Source: Saliphagus infecundisoli (GTDB lineage: Archaea > Halobacteriota > Halobacteria > Halobacteriales > Natrialbaceae). From it: a DNA stretch of 64,000 bases. The stretch is from positions 1 through 64,000 of the forward strand of contig NZ_JAIWHV010000001.1 in the NCBI RefSeq assembly GCF_020177375.1. The letters run 5' to 3'. The notes under the pieces were generated by a model that saw only the letters and a list, made by a program, of their open reading frames with translations, was not told the DNA's origin and searched no databases. Below, in pieces: positions 34,885 through 43,088 of the stretch (the stretch's first letter is position 1; every line of letters starts with the position of its first letter). Made by a program: the position numbers and the translations under genes.

Positions 34885-35931
34885 ATGCAGGCAGTCCAAT
34901 TCGCGGGCCACGGCGACACCGACGTCATCGAGTACGGCGACTACCCCGACCCCGAAGTCGGCTCCGACGAGGTGCTCGTAGAGATCAGGGCGGGTGCGTT
35001 GAACCATCTCGATCTCTGGGTCCGCCGCGGGATGCCGGGGATCGACCTCGAGATGCCCCACGTTCCCGGGAGCGACGCCGCGGGGGTCGTCCGGGAGGTC
35101 GGCGCGGAGGTCTCGCGGTTCTCGGCGGGCGACCGTGCCGCGCTCTCGGCGGGCGTCTCCTGTGGGGATTGCGAGTTCTGTCGGAACGGCCAGTACACCC
35201 TCTGTACCGGCTTTCACATCATCGGCGAGCACGTCCGCGGGGTCCACAGCGAGTACGCCGCCGTCCCCGAGGCAAACCTGATCCCCGTCCCCGAGGGCGT
35301 CGACTGGGCGATCGCGGGATCGGCGCCGCTGGTCTTCCAGACGGCCTGGCGGATGCTGATAGACCGTGCGGAAATCGAACCGGGCGAATCGATCCTCGTG
35401 CTCGGTGCCAGCGGTGGCGTCGGCCACGCCGCGGTCCAGATCGCCGCATACGCGGGCGCGGAGGTGTACGCCACCGGCAGCACCGAGGCGAAACTCGAGG
35501 CCGCCCGCGAACTCGGTGCCGACCACGTCTGTAACTACGAGGAGGAGAGCTTCGCCGACTGGGTCCGCGAGGAGACCGGGAAACGGGGCGTCGACGTCGT
35601 CGTCGATCACGTCGGCGGCAACACCTGGCGCGAGTCGATCCGCGCGCTCGCGAAGGGCGGGCGGCTGGTCACCTGCGGCGCGACGACGGGACCCAACCCC
35701 GAGACGGACGTCCGGCGGATCTTCTGGAACGGACTCTCCGTACTGGGGTCGACGATGGCCACGCCCGGCCAGGTCGACGACGTGATGGAACTCGTCTGGG
35801 ACGGACAGTTAGAGCCCGCGATCCGCGAGACCCTTCCGATGAGCGAGGCCGCCCGGGGCCACGAGCTGCTCGAAGGGCGGGAGGGGTTCGGAAAGGTCGT
35901 CCTCGTCCCCGATTCCGTCGAGGAACCGTGA
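34885..35931 (+). CDS. Zinc-binding medium-chain dehydrogenase
   Basis: A 348-residue alcohol dehydrogenase/quinone reductase family enzyme. GALNHLDLWVRRGMPG and HVPGSDAAGVV are the catalytic half; SCGDCEFCRNGQYTLC is the structural zinc loop with four Cys; VLGASGGVGHAAVQIAAYAG is the Rossmann glycine motif. The catalytic zinc site is not of classical form (Asn where Cys is usual), so quinone reductase-like or enoyl reductase activity is possible. Substrate unknown. Confidence 0.88.
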   Translation: MQAVQFAGHGDTDVIEYGDYPDPEVGSDEVLVEIRAGALNHLDLWVRRGMPGIDLEMPHVPGSDAAGVVREVGAEVSRFSAGDRAALSAGVSCGDCEFCRNGQYTLCTGFHIIGEHVRGVHSEYAAVPEANLIPVPEGVDWAIAGSAPLVFQTAWRMLIDRAEIEPGESILVLGASGGVGHAAVQIAAYAGAEVYATGSTEAKLEAARELGADHVCNYEEESFADWVREETGKRGVDVVVDHVGGNTWRESIRALAKGGRLVTCGATTGPNPETDVRRIFWNGLSVLGSTMATPGQVDDVMELVWDGQLEPAIRETLPMSEAARGHELLEGREGFGKVVLVPDSVEEP

Positions 35932-35962
35932 GGGCTTTGAGGGGAGCCAGCGAAGCCCGGAC

Positions 35963-36265
35963 GTGAGCCGGAGCGACGACGGCTACGTCCACGACCCCGC
36001 GAACGCAGACGGCGAGCGCCGCGAGGACGGCCCCGAACGCGAGGGCGAGTCCCTCGAGGGAGTCCATCCGACGGCCGCCGAGCGGGAGTTCGGCCGGCGG
36101 GGCTGGGTGCTCGTGGGAGTCATCGTCGTCGCCTTCATCGTCTCGCCGCTCGCAATCGTGCTGTGGCCGCCGGAGACGAACTACGTCGTCGCGTTCCTCA
36201 TCCTGCCGCTGGCGCCGGCGCTCGCGCTCGCGGTGGCTGCGGTGTGGGCGACGACGCGGCCCTAA
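35963..36265 (+). CDS. Small membrane protein with acidic N-terminus
   Basis: A 100-residue protein with a charged N-terminal third and two membrane helices, VLVGVIVVAFIVSPLAIVL and a second of similar length (YVVAFLILPLAPALALAVAA). No family is recognised; similar small haloarchaeal membrane proteins flank transport or respiratory genes. GTG 35963 is the start. Its stop overlaps the convergent gene at 36262 by four bases. Confidence 0.65.
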   Translation: MSRSDDGYVHDPANADGERREDGPEREGESLEGVHPTAAEREFGRRGWVLVGVIVVAFIVSPLAIVLWPPETNYVVAFLILPLAPALALAVAAVWATTRP

Positions 36266-36561
36266 CCGAGGGCCTCGAGGCGGGCGGCGACCGCCGATGC
36301 GAGTTCGACGTCCCGCGAGGGCGTCCCGTCGGCTCCTGCATACGTTCGGAGAGCGTCCTGGAGGGTACGGAGCTGGCGGCCGGTGAGCGTTTTCTCGCCG
36401 TCCTCGATCCGGGAGACGAGGTCGAGCAGCCGCTCGGGGGGCCGTTCGCCGTCGTCGATCCGGTCGTCGATGCGGTCGGTGAGGACGTGGTGGACGACCC
36501 AGCGCTCCTCGCGGTCGAGGGCGATCGTGTACGTCTCGCGTTCCTGCGGTGGGCTGGTCAT
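36262..36561 (-). CDS. Conserved haloarchaeal protein, unknown (99 aa)
   Basis: A 99-residue helical protein: TYTIALDREERWVVHHVLTD, a loop, LLDLVSRIEDGEKTLTGRQL and LQDALRTYAGADGTPSRD. The heptad-like spacing suggests a helical bundle. I see no metal or catalytic motif. ATG 36561 is the first start that gives this conserved part. Function unknown. Confidence 0.6.
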   Translation of the reverse strand: MTSPPQERETYTIALDREERWVVHHVLTDRIDDRIDDGERPPERLLDLVSRIEDGEKTLTGRQLRTLQDALRTYAGADGTPSRDVELASAVAARLEALG

Positions 36562-36655
36562 ATCGATCGGGCGGCCGGTCGGCGCCGGCCGTCGATCCGA
36601 GCTACGGAACCCCCGACCATAAGGGTTGTCACTGTGTGTCACACGCCGAGAACGC

Positions 36656-37219
36656 CTACAGGTCCCGGCGCATGGCGATCTCGAACCACGGACAGAGGCG
36701 GAGCTGACGGTAGTCCTCGGGGGAGTTCCGGAGGCGGTCATAGGGCACCCACAGCAGGCCGGCGACCTCCTCGCGATCGGGCTCGAGGTCGACCTCCGAG
36801 AGGGTGAGCTGGAGCACCGCACAGACCTCGTGTTCGACGCCGGCGTTCTCGAAGTATCGTTTGTACTCGAAACGATCGGTGACCCGGAGGTCGTGGTACT
36901 GGTCGTCGGTGATCCCGAGTTCCTCCGCCAGCCGTTCGCGGGTAGCCTCCTCCTGGCTCTGGCCCTCGGCGGGGTGGGAGGCGACGGTGCCGTCCCAGTA
37001 GCTCCCCCAGAGGCGTTTGCCGGGGGCCCGGCGGGCCAGCAGAACGTTGTCGTCGCGATCGAAGACCAGGGCCGTAAACGCCCGGTGGCGGATCCCGTCG
37101 CCGGTGTGGGCCTCGAGGCGGTTGACCGTCTCGATGGCGGTGTCGTCGGCCTCCACGGCGACGACGTCCTGGGCGGCGTTCTCGTGGACGGCGTCGTCGG
37201 CGGTCTGGCGCGTGCTCAT
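36656..37219 (-). CDS. idi: Isopentenyl-diphosphate delta-isomerase, type I-like (Nudix)
   Basis: A 187-residue type I IPP isomerase homologue, which would interconvert IPP and DMAPP for archaeal lipids and carotenoids. His38 and His45 (HTGDGIRHRAF), His82 and the Glu pair in VEHEVCAV (Glu129, Glu131) match the metal and catalytic acids, and ATRERLAEELGI is the Nudix helix. The catalytic Cys of the TNSVCGHP motif is Ala80 here (DGTVASHP). Haloarchaeal members seem to share this as far as I recall. ATG 37219 is the start. Function as isomerase is likely but the mechanism must differ. Confidence 0.85.
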   Translation of the reverse strand: MSTRQTADDAVHENAAQDVVAVEADDTAIETVNRLEAHTGDGIRHRAFTALVFDRDDNVLLARRAPGKRLWGSYWDGTVASHPAEGQSQEEATRERLAEELGITDDQYHDLRVTDRFEYKRYFENAGVEHEVCAVLQLTLSEVDLEPDREEVAGLLWVPYDRLRNSPEDYRQLRLCPWFEIAMRRDL

Positions 37220-37265
37220 GACGCTACGATCGGGAAGGGGCCACAAACCAGTATCGACTCGCGGC

Positions 37266-38225
37266 CTACCGCGCGTCGCCGGCGCCGATCCCGAGCCCTC
37301 CGTCGTCGGCGTCGGGGTCCGGCCGGTAGCCGTCGCCGACGGCCACCGAGAGCGCCCCGGCGTGGGTCCGGAGTTCGAGGGCCTCGGCCGCCAGCATCTC
37401 GCCGTCGAGGCTGTACTCGACTGTCTCGCCTTCCCGGTGTTCGATCGACAGCGAGGGCGCCCGCCGGCGGACGATCGCGTCGTTGCCGTCCTCGCCGAAC
37501 AGCCCCCCGAAGGCGGCCTCGCCGGCGAGGTCGGCCGCCGACGCTCGCTCGATGATCGCGACCTCGAACTCGCCGTCCTCGACGTTCGCCTGGGCGCGCC
37601 GGGCGGTCGTAAACCGCCGGCAGTTGCCCACGAGGACGAACATCGCCTCGCCCTCCCAGCGGACCGGCTGGCCCTCGCCCCCGCCGAGTTCGACCCGGAG
37701 CGGGAGGGCGTCGAACTCGCTCACCTGCTCGATTCCCTTCAGGAGATAGGCGAGGATGCCGAAGCGGTCTTTCTCCTCGGAGCTCGTCGCCCCGCTGGCC
37801 TCGGCGGTGATCCCACAGACACAGGAGTTGACGAACGCGCGCTCGTTCGTCACCCCCAGGTCGAGGTCGCGGCGCTCGCCGTCGTCGATGACCTCGAAGG
37901 CGTCCTCGACGCCCTCGATCCCGACGTTCGAGGCGAAGTTGTTGCCCGTCCCGCCGGGGACGACCCCGAGGGTCGTGTCCTCTAGGGCGTCGGCCTCGGC
38001 CATCCCGTTGACGACCTCGTTGATCGTGCCGTCGCCGCCGGCCGCCGCGACGAGATCGACGTCGGGGGCGGCCTCGCGGGCGAGTTCCCGCGCGTGGCCC
38101 TCCCCCTCGGTCCGACGGACGGCCAAGCCGTACTCGCCGGCGAGTTCGACCACGCGATCGACGTGGTTGCCGCTCCCGCTCGTCGGGTTGCAGATCAGCA
38201 TGCGCCCGTTCTCGTCCCTGGCCAT
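37266..38225 (-). CDS. Diacylglycerol kinase-family lipid kinase
   Basis: A 319-residue DAGK/YegS-type kinase. LICNPTSGSGNHVDRVVEL is the start, AAAGGDGTINEVVNGM holds the GGDGT nucleotide motif, and LGVVPGGTGNNFA follows. The C-terminal beta-sandwich (EGEAMFVLVGNCRRFTTARR, VEYSLDGEML) is normal. It would phosphorylate a lipid alcohol such as diacylglycerol, archaeol analogue or sphingosine-like lipid. It is divergent from the PHP gene. Confidence 0.88.
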   Translation of the reverse strand: MARDENGRMLICNPTSGSGNHVDRVVELAGEYGLAVRRTEGEGHARELAREAAPDVDLVAAAGGDGTINEVVNGMAEADALEDTTLGVVPGGTGNNFASNVGIEGVEDAFEVIDDGERRDLDLGVTNERAFVNSCVCGITAEASGATSSEEKDRFGILAYLLKGIEQVSEFDALPLRVELGGGEGQPVRWEGEAMFVLVGNCRRFTTARRAQANVEDGEFEVAIIERASAADLAGEAAFGGLFGEDGNDAIVRRRAPSLSIEHREGETVEYSLDGEMLAAEALELRTHAGALSVAVGDGYRPDPDADDGGLGIGAGDAR

Positions 38226-38262
38226 GGCGGCGATACGTTTAGGAAGAGCAAAAGTACCGGGT

Positions 38263-38979
38263 GTGCTTACACAAGGTGTGTTCGCCGTCGACCTCCACGC
38301 CCACACGCGCGCATTTCACGGCCATCGTACGCTCGGCGACCTGTTCGACCCGCTCGGGGTCCGGCTTCTCGCCTGGGAGACCGCGCGACGCGGCCTCGAC
38401 GGGGTCGCGACGACCAACCACGACTACTACACCCCGTTCTCCCCGTCGGGAGCGACCGTCATCCCCGGCGTCGAGGTCTCGACCACCCGCGGCCACGTCC
38501 TCGTCGTCGGACCCGACCCGCCACGCGAGACCGCCCCGGGCGAGCTCACTCCCGCCGAAACCGTCGGGCTCGCCCACGACCGGGGCTGTGCGGCGATCGT
38601 CGCCCACCCCTTCCGGAACAGCACCGTCACCGAGCTCGACGACCTCGCGGTCGACGCCGTCGAGATCAACGGCAAACACCCCCAGACCCGGCCGCTGGTC
38701 GCCGAGATCGCCGAGAAACGGGGCCTGCCCCTCGTCGGCGGCAGCGACGCCCACTACCCCATCGAGGCCGGCCGGGCGTACACCCTGATCGACGCGCCCG
38801 AACTCACCCCCGAGTCCGTCGTCGCCGCGATCCGGGACGGCCGCGTCGAGGCACGGGTTCGAAACGGGATCACCGACCGGCTCCTCCGGCGGCTCTACCG
38901 GGAGATCCACCGCCGGAAACACCCCGACAGCGTCCTCGGCTCCTCGAGTCCCGGCATCGGCGAGCCCCCCGAGGAGTAG
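38263..38979 (+). CDS. PHP domain phosphoesterase
   Basis: A 238-residue PHP-fold metal hydrolase. VDLHAHT and GVATTNHDYY supply the first metal ligands, GVEVSTTRGH, CAAIVAHPFRNST and GGSDAHY the others. Family members cleave phosphate esters of small molecules or nucleic acids. GTG 38263 is chosen because an ACGTTTAGG box at about 38235 gives a leaderless start there. It is divergent from the lipid kinase and abuts the convergent lrp gene. Confidence 0.85.
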   Translation: MLTQGVFAVDLHAHTRAFHGHRTLGDLFDPLGVRLLAWETARRGLDGVATTNHDYYTPFSPSGATVIPGVEVSTTRGHVLVVGPDPPRETAPGELTPAETVGLAHDRGCAAIVAHPFRNSTVTELDDLAVDAVEINGKHPQTRPLVAEIAEKRGLPLVGGSDAHYPIEAGRAYTLIDAPELTPESVVAAIRDGRVEARVRNGITDRLLRRLYREIHRRKHPDSVLGSSSPGIGEPPEE

Positions 38980-39393
38980 TCAGCCCAGCTGTTCGTCGAG
39001 GATCAGCCGCGTCTTCGTGCTGACGACCTCCTCCTGTTCTCTGGCCTGGCTGATGAGGTCGTTGACGCTTTTCGTGTCGGCGGCGTCGACGACGAGCACT
39101 ATGTCCTCCTCGCCCGAAACCATCCAGACGAAGTCGACTTCGGCCCACTCGGCCATCCGCTCGGAGACGCGGGCGGTATCGACGTCGACCGCGACACCGA
39201 TCTCGAGCATCGCCTTGACGTTGCCCGTCCGGGTCGTCACCGTGAAGCGTTCGATGGTCCCCTCCTCGACCATCCGCTCGACGCGGTTGCGGACCGTCCC
39301 CTCGCTGGTCCCCACCTCCTCGGCGATCTCGGTGTAGGGTTTTCGGGCGTCCCGCCGGAGGCTGTGGAGGATGCGCCGGTCCAGCTCGTCCAT
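38980..39393 (-). CDS. lrp: Lrp/AsnC family transcriptional regulator
   Basis: A 137-residue Lrp-type regulator. MDELDRRILHSLRRDARKPY and VGTSEGTVRNRVERMVEEG form the helix-turn-helix, and FTVTTRTGNVKAMLEIGVAV to EDIVLVVDAADTKSV the RAM effector domain, which usually binds an amino acid such as glutamine or leucine. It is divergent from carA, and two TACG-N5-CGTA palindromes lie in the gap, which makes control of carA and itself likely. Confidence 0.93.
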   Translation of the reverse strand: MDELDRRILHSLRRDARKPYTEIAEEVGTSEGTVRNRVERMVEEGTIERFTVTTRTGNVKAMLEIGVAVDVDTARVSERMAEWAEVDFVWMVSGEEDIVLVVDAADTKSVNDLISQAREQEEVVSTKTRLILDEQLG

Positions 39394-39429
39394 TGAGGTC
39401 CGACCCTACACGCGAGGCACACTTGACGA

Positions 39430-39444
39430 TTACGAATTTCGTAA
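39430..39444. promoter_or_regulatory. Palindrome 1 in the lrp-carA gap
   Basis: TTACGAATTTCGTAA is a perfect 7-bp-arm palindrome with a central T; its core is TACG-N5-CGTA. It lies about 20 bp upstream of the carA TATA box. Centre to centre it is 51 bp from palindrome 2, close to five helical turns. Confidence 0.6.
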
Positions 39445-39463
39445 CGAACCTTCGAAGACAACG

Positions 39464-39470
39464 CTTATAG
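39464..39470 (+). promoter_or_regulatory. carA TATA box
   Basis: CTTATAG lies 24-30 bp before the carA ATG at 39495, so the mRNA should be leaderless. The box sits between the two palindromes. Confidence 0.6.
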
Positions 39471-39481
39471 GAATCGACCGG

Positions 39482-39494
39482 TACGTATCTCGTA
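39482..39494. promoter_or_regulatory. Palindrome 2 at the carA start
   Basis: TACG-TATCT-CGTA ends one base before the carA ATG and covers the expected transcription start, a repressing position. It shares the TACG-N5-CGTA core with palindrome 1. Confidence 0.58.
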
Positions 39495-40574
39495 ATGACA
39501 GCGGCCTACGTCGCCCTGGAAGGCGGCCACGTCATCGAGGGACGCGGGCGTGCGCCGGGGACAGCCAACGGCGAGATCGTCTTTACGACCGCCTACACCG
39601 GCTACGAGGAGAGCCTCACCGACCCCTCCTACGAGGAGCAGGTGCTTACCTTCTCGTATCCGCTGATCGGCAACTACGGCGTCCGCGAGGAGCGATTCGA
39701 GTCCGACCGGATCCACCCCCGCGCGGTCGTCGCCCGCGAACTGACCGAGAGCGTCACCGACTGGCTCGAAAGCGAGGGCGTCCCCGCGATGGACCACCTC
39801 GACACCCGAGAGATCGTTACGGACATCCGGGAAGGCGGCGCGATGAAGTGTGGGATCGCCGTCGGCGAGTCGGTTACCGAGGAGGACGCTCTGGCGGAAC
39901 TCGATGATTGCGTGGCGATGAGCGATCACGCCGAGATCGGCGCCCAGGTCAGCGTCGGCGAGGCCGAGGAGTACGGCCCCGACGACCCCGAGGCCCCCTC
40001 GGTCGCGCTGATCGACTGCGGGGTCAAGGGCTCGATAATCTCCTCGCTGGTCGAACGCGGCGCCAGCGTCTCCGTGCTCCCCTACGATGCAACCACGGAG
40101 GACGTCCTCGAAACCGATCCGGACCTCCTGTTCATCTCGAACGGTCCCGGCGACCCCGCGAACTACGAGGCCGCCGTGGCGCTCGTCTCCGAGCTCACGG
40201 GCGAGGTCCCGATCGCCGGCATCTGCCTCGGCCAGCAGATCGTCGCCCGCGCGTTGGGGGGAACCACCGAGAAGATGGCGTTCGGCCACCGCGGGGTCAA
40301 CCAGCCGGTCCTCGACCTCGATTCCAAGCGCGTCGTGATGACGACCCAGAACCACGGCTACACCGTCGGCGATCCCGGCGACCGCCTCGCGGTCGCCCAG
40401 GTCAACGTCAACGACGACACCCCCGAGGGACTGGTCGGCACGGACGCCGACGTCATCACCCGCCAGTACCACCCGGAGGCCAACCCCGGGCCCCACGACT
40501 CGCTTACCTTCTTCGACGACGTCCTCGCGATGACCGACGCACAGTCACAGCCGACCGTTCCCGCCGACGACTGA
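39495..40574 (+). CDS. carA: Carbamoyl-phosphate synthase small subunit
   Basis: A 359-residue glutaminase subunit that supplies ammonia to CarB for carbamoyl phosphate, used in arginine and pyrimidine synthesis. The N-terminal half AYVALEGGHVIEGRGRAPG and FTTAYTGYEESLTDPSY is the CarA-specific domain; the class I amidotransferase part has Cys244 in GICLGQQ and the His/Glu pair in YHPEANPGP (His326, Glu328). carB is not adjacent in the window. Divergent lrp and two palindromes suggest regulation by nitrogen or amino acid supply. Confidence 0.96.
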   Translation: MTAAYVALEGGHVIEGRGRAPGTANGEIVFTTAYTGYEESLTDPSYEEQVLTFSYPLIGNYGVREERFESDRIHPRAVVARELTESVTDWLESEGVPAMDHLDTREIVTDIREGGAMKCGIAVGESVTEEDALAELDDCVAMSDHAEIGAQVSVGEAEEYGPDDPEAPSVALIDCGVKGSIISSLVERGASVSVLPYDATTEDVLETDPDLLFISNGPGDPANYEAAVALVSELTGEVPIAGICLGQQIVARALGGTTEKMAFGHRGVNQPVLDLDSKRVVMTTQNHGYTVGDPGDRLAVAQVNVNDDTPEGLVGTDADVITRQYHPEANPGPHDSLTFFDDVLAMTDAQSQPTVPADD

Positions 40575-40641
40575 GCGGCCACCTCTCGGCTCCCGATCCG
40601 ACTCGGAACGTTGAACGGTCGGGCGAACGGACTTCCGGAGG

Positions 40642-41187
40642 ATGGAGCGTCCGCTTGGCCTCGCGAGTTTCGACCGCCAGCGCCGGTCGGTCCACGCGCT
40701 GACAGTCGCCGTCGCGGTCGTCGTCTTCTGGCTCGGCTACTTCGGGAGCGTCGCCGCCGTCTACGGCGACGTCTCCGTTCTCGCGCCCGAAGCGAGCATC
40801 CCCGAGCAGCGCGTCGGCGGGATCGTCGGCTCGGTGCTCGTCTGGACGTACTTCGCGCTCGCGTTCGTCCGCGGCTACGGCGGCCCCGTTCTGGACGCCG
40901 TCGTCTACCCGTTCGCGATCGTCGCGCTCGCGCCGTTTGCCGGCCGCTGGCTCCTGTTCGGCCCCGATATATCGGGATTGTTCTCCCGGTTCGTCGGCTG
41001 GGTCGTCGTCGAGCCGCTTCTCACGACCCTGCTCGCGGTCGTCCCCGGAATCGGGACGTTCATCGCCGTGCTCTCGATCTGGGGGGCCGCGATCGGCGAC
41101 GCCGACCGCCGTGACTGGGAGCGCCGGCACCTCCCCGCGGAGTTCTACGACGAGTTCGTCGCCCGGGACCGCGACGGCGAGGAGTAG
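40642..41187 (+). CDS. Membrane protein, four helices, unknown
   Basis: A 181-residue integral membrane protein with about four helices: ALTVAVAVVVFWLGYFGSVA, VGGIVGSVLVWTYFALAFV, VYPFAIVALAPFAGRWLLF and EPLLTTLLAVVPGIGTFIAV, followed by a charged C-terminal tail. No family is recognised. It follows carA after 67 bp on the same strand but shows no functional link. Confidence 0.65.
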   Translation: MERPLGLASFDRQRRSVHALTVAVAVVVFWLGYFGSVAAVYGDVSVLAPEASIPEQRVGGIVGSVLVWTYFALAFVRGYGGPVLDAVVYPFAIVALAPFAGRWLLFGPDISGLFSRFVGWVVVEPLLTTLLAVVPGIGTFIAVLSIWGAAIGDADRRDWERRHLPAEFYDEFVARDRDGEE

Positions 41188-41205
41188 TTGGACCCGAGCG
41201 AACTC

Positions 41206-41949
41206 TCACTCGAGGCGGTAGCCGACGGTCACCGACACGGAGACCGAGACGGGTTCCGTCTCGAGGGCGGTCGGCGCCCGGGCGGCGTCGGTCGCGGCCT
41301 CCGGAATGGGATCCTCGACCGGCCGGCCGCCACCGGCAGTCGAGACCCATGCGGTTTCGACGATGTCGGCGCCGCGGTCGGCCGCGATCGCTTCGGCCTC
41401 CCGGTCGGCCGAGGCCAGCGCGTCAGCGAGGGCCTCCTCGCGGAGTTCCTCCCGAGTGTCAGGGGCGAGCGCGAACCCGACCCGGCCGACGTCGTCGGCA
41501 CCGGCCTCGACGGCCCGGTCGATCACCTCTCCGACCCGATCCACGTCCTCGATCTCGACGGCGTAGGAGTGGTACCCCTCGAATCCGGTTCCTTGCCGGC
41601 GCTCGCCGATCCGGTAGCCCGCGGTTCGGACGTTCCTCTCGGGCACGAGGTCCGAGAGGGCCGCCCGGAGCTGCTCGCCGTCGGTCGCCAGCTCCGTTCG
41701 AACCGCCTCGGCGGTCTCGCCCGCGGCCTCGACGCCCAAGCGCGCGCGAGCCCGATCGGGATCGGCCGACGCCTCGCCGCCGGCGCTCACCTCGACGAGC
41801 CGCCCGTTTCCGGTAGGGTCGGGGTCGCCGGCTCCCTCCCCGCTGCCCGGTCGGAACGCGGTGCCCGTACAGCCCGCCGTCGCGGTCGCGACGAGGGTCG
41901 CCGTTCCCGCGAGGAATCGCCGTCGGTTCGCCGGGTTGGCTCCCTGCAT
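41206..41949 (-). CDS. SIMPL domain (DUF541) lipoprotein
   Basis: A 247-residue exported protein. The N-terminus has the Tat motif NRRRFLAG and a lipobox TAGC (Cys near residue 26), so it is a Tat-exported lipoprotein. The mature part is a SIMPL/DUF541 domain: VEVSAGGEASADPDRARARL, RTAGYRIGERRQGTGFEGYH and DVGRVGFALAPDTREELREE. Members are periplasmic or surface proteins of stress or signalling function, not enzymatic so far as known. Confidence 0.85.
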   Translation of the reverse strand: MQGANPANRRRFLAGTATLVATATAGCTGTAFRPGSGEGAGDPDPTGNGRLVEVSAGGEASADPDRARARLGVEAAGETAEAVRTELATDGEQLRAALSDLVPERNVRTAGYRIGERRQGTGFEGYHSYAVEIEDVDRVGEVIDRAVEAGADDVGRVGFALAPDTREELREEALADALASADREAEAIAADRGADIVETAWVSTAGGGRPVEDPIPEAATDAARAPTALETEPVSVSVSVTVGYRLE

Positions 41950-42059
41950 GGCTCACCCATCCGGGCGCGAGAACATAGCACCGGCCCAAGGTGAAACGCG
42001 GGTTTGAGCCAGTCGGAACGGGCCGACAGTTAAGGGCTCTCCACCCTTCGACTCCGCCA

Positions 42060-42932
42060 ATGCCGGGCGATCGCCCCGCAGTTCTCGTGCCGGTCGCCAA
42101 CCCCGAGACCGCAGAGCGGCTGCTCGACACCGCGATCGATCTCGCCCGGGACCGGGATCTCTCGATCCTCGTTCTGACCGTCGTCGAGGTCCCGATGCAG
42201 TTGCCCCTCGAGCGGGCCCGCGAGGCGATGGACGTCGAGAGCGAGGAGGCGGTCGTCACCTCCGCCCGAGGGCTCGCCGCGGAGGCGGGCGTCCCCGCGA
42301 CCGGCCGGCTCCGCTTCGGCCGGGACGTCGCCGGAGGCGTCGTCTCGGTCGCCGAGCGCGAGGAGGTGGAGGCGATCCTGGTCGGGTGGCGGGGCCGCCC
42401 CCGGCGCCGCGAGATCGTCCTAGGGAGCTACATCGACGAGATCCTTTCGGAAGCGCTCTGTGACGTCCTCGTCAAGCGGATCGACCGCGCCAGCGACGCG
42501 GTCGAGTCGATTCTCGTCCCCGTCGCCGGCGGTCCCCACACCGAGTATGCCGCCGAGGTTGCGGGCTCGATCGCGCGCGAACACGGCGCCCGGGTCGAAC
42601 TCGTCACCGTTGTCGGCGACGAGGACGAAGAACGGATGGCCGAAGCCCGGGAACTGTTGACCCAGACCTCGGCCGCGCTGGGTGCTGTCGAGTCCGTCGA
42701 GGAGACCGTCCTCGTCGGCGACGTCGTCCCCGAGATCGTCGAGCGAGGCCGCGAGCGCGGCCACGACGTCACCGTACTGGGCGCCACTCGAGGCGGCTTC
42801 CTCCGGCGGGTGCTCGTCGGCGACGTCCCCGAGGCGATCGCCCGCGAGAGCGAGGGCGCGGTAATCATGGCCCGGCGGGGCAGGCGCGTGGTAGCGCTGT
42901 GGAAACGGCTCCGCAACCGGTTGCCAGTATAG
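42060..42932 (+). CDS. Tandem universal stress protein (UspA x2)
   Basis: A 290-residue protein with two UspA domains: residues 1-145 (AVLVPVANPETAERLLDTAI to the GWRGRPRRREIVLGSY nucleotide loop) and about 150-270 (ESILVPVAGGPHTEYAAEVA to GATRGGFLRRVLVGDVP). Such proteins bind ATP and help in stress survival. The C-terminus is basic (RRVVALWKRLRNRLPV), unusual for a haloarchaeal protein and possibly membrane-binding. ATG 42060 is the start. Confidence 0.85.
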   Translation: MPGDRPAVLVPVANPETAERLLDTAIDLARDRDLSILVLTVVEVPMQLPLERAREAMDVESEEAVVTSARGLAAEAGVPATGRLRFGRDVAGGVVSVAEREEVEAILVGWRGRPRRREIVLGSYIDEILSEALCDVLVKRIDRASDAVESILVPVAGGPHTEYAAEVAGSIAREHGARVELVTVVGDEDEERMAEARELLTQTSAALGAVESVEETVLVGDVVPEIVERGRERGHDVTVLGATRGGFLRRVLVGDVPEAIARESEGAVIMARRGRRVVALWKRLRNRLPV

Positions 42933-42954
42933 GGACCCGAGTCGGTGTCGGCGG

Positions 42955-43005
42955 CTAGTCGTGTCTAAACGCCCGCTGGCCCGCAAACGCGATCGCGGCA
43001 TCCAC
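42955..43005 (-). repeat. Duplicated 3' end of the purH gene
   Basis: This segment repeats the last 16 codons of the AICAR transformylase gene that ends at 43089. On the minus strand it encodes GQRAFRHD followed by a stop, as the full gene does, with a 25-bp identical core (TCGTGTCTAAACGCCCGCTG and onward). It has no start or upstream coding part, so it is a relic of a duplicated or replaced copy. Confidence 0.7.
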
Positions 43006-43088
43006 CTTTTTCCGCTCGGGATCGCTCTCGACGGTCGCTCACCGCTCGCGCAAAAATCTGGACCAAAAACCGCCCACCCTTGGCGGTA

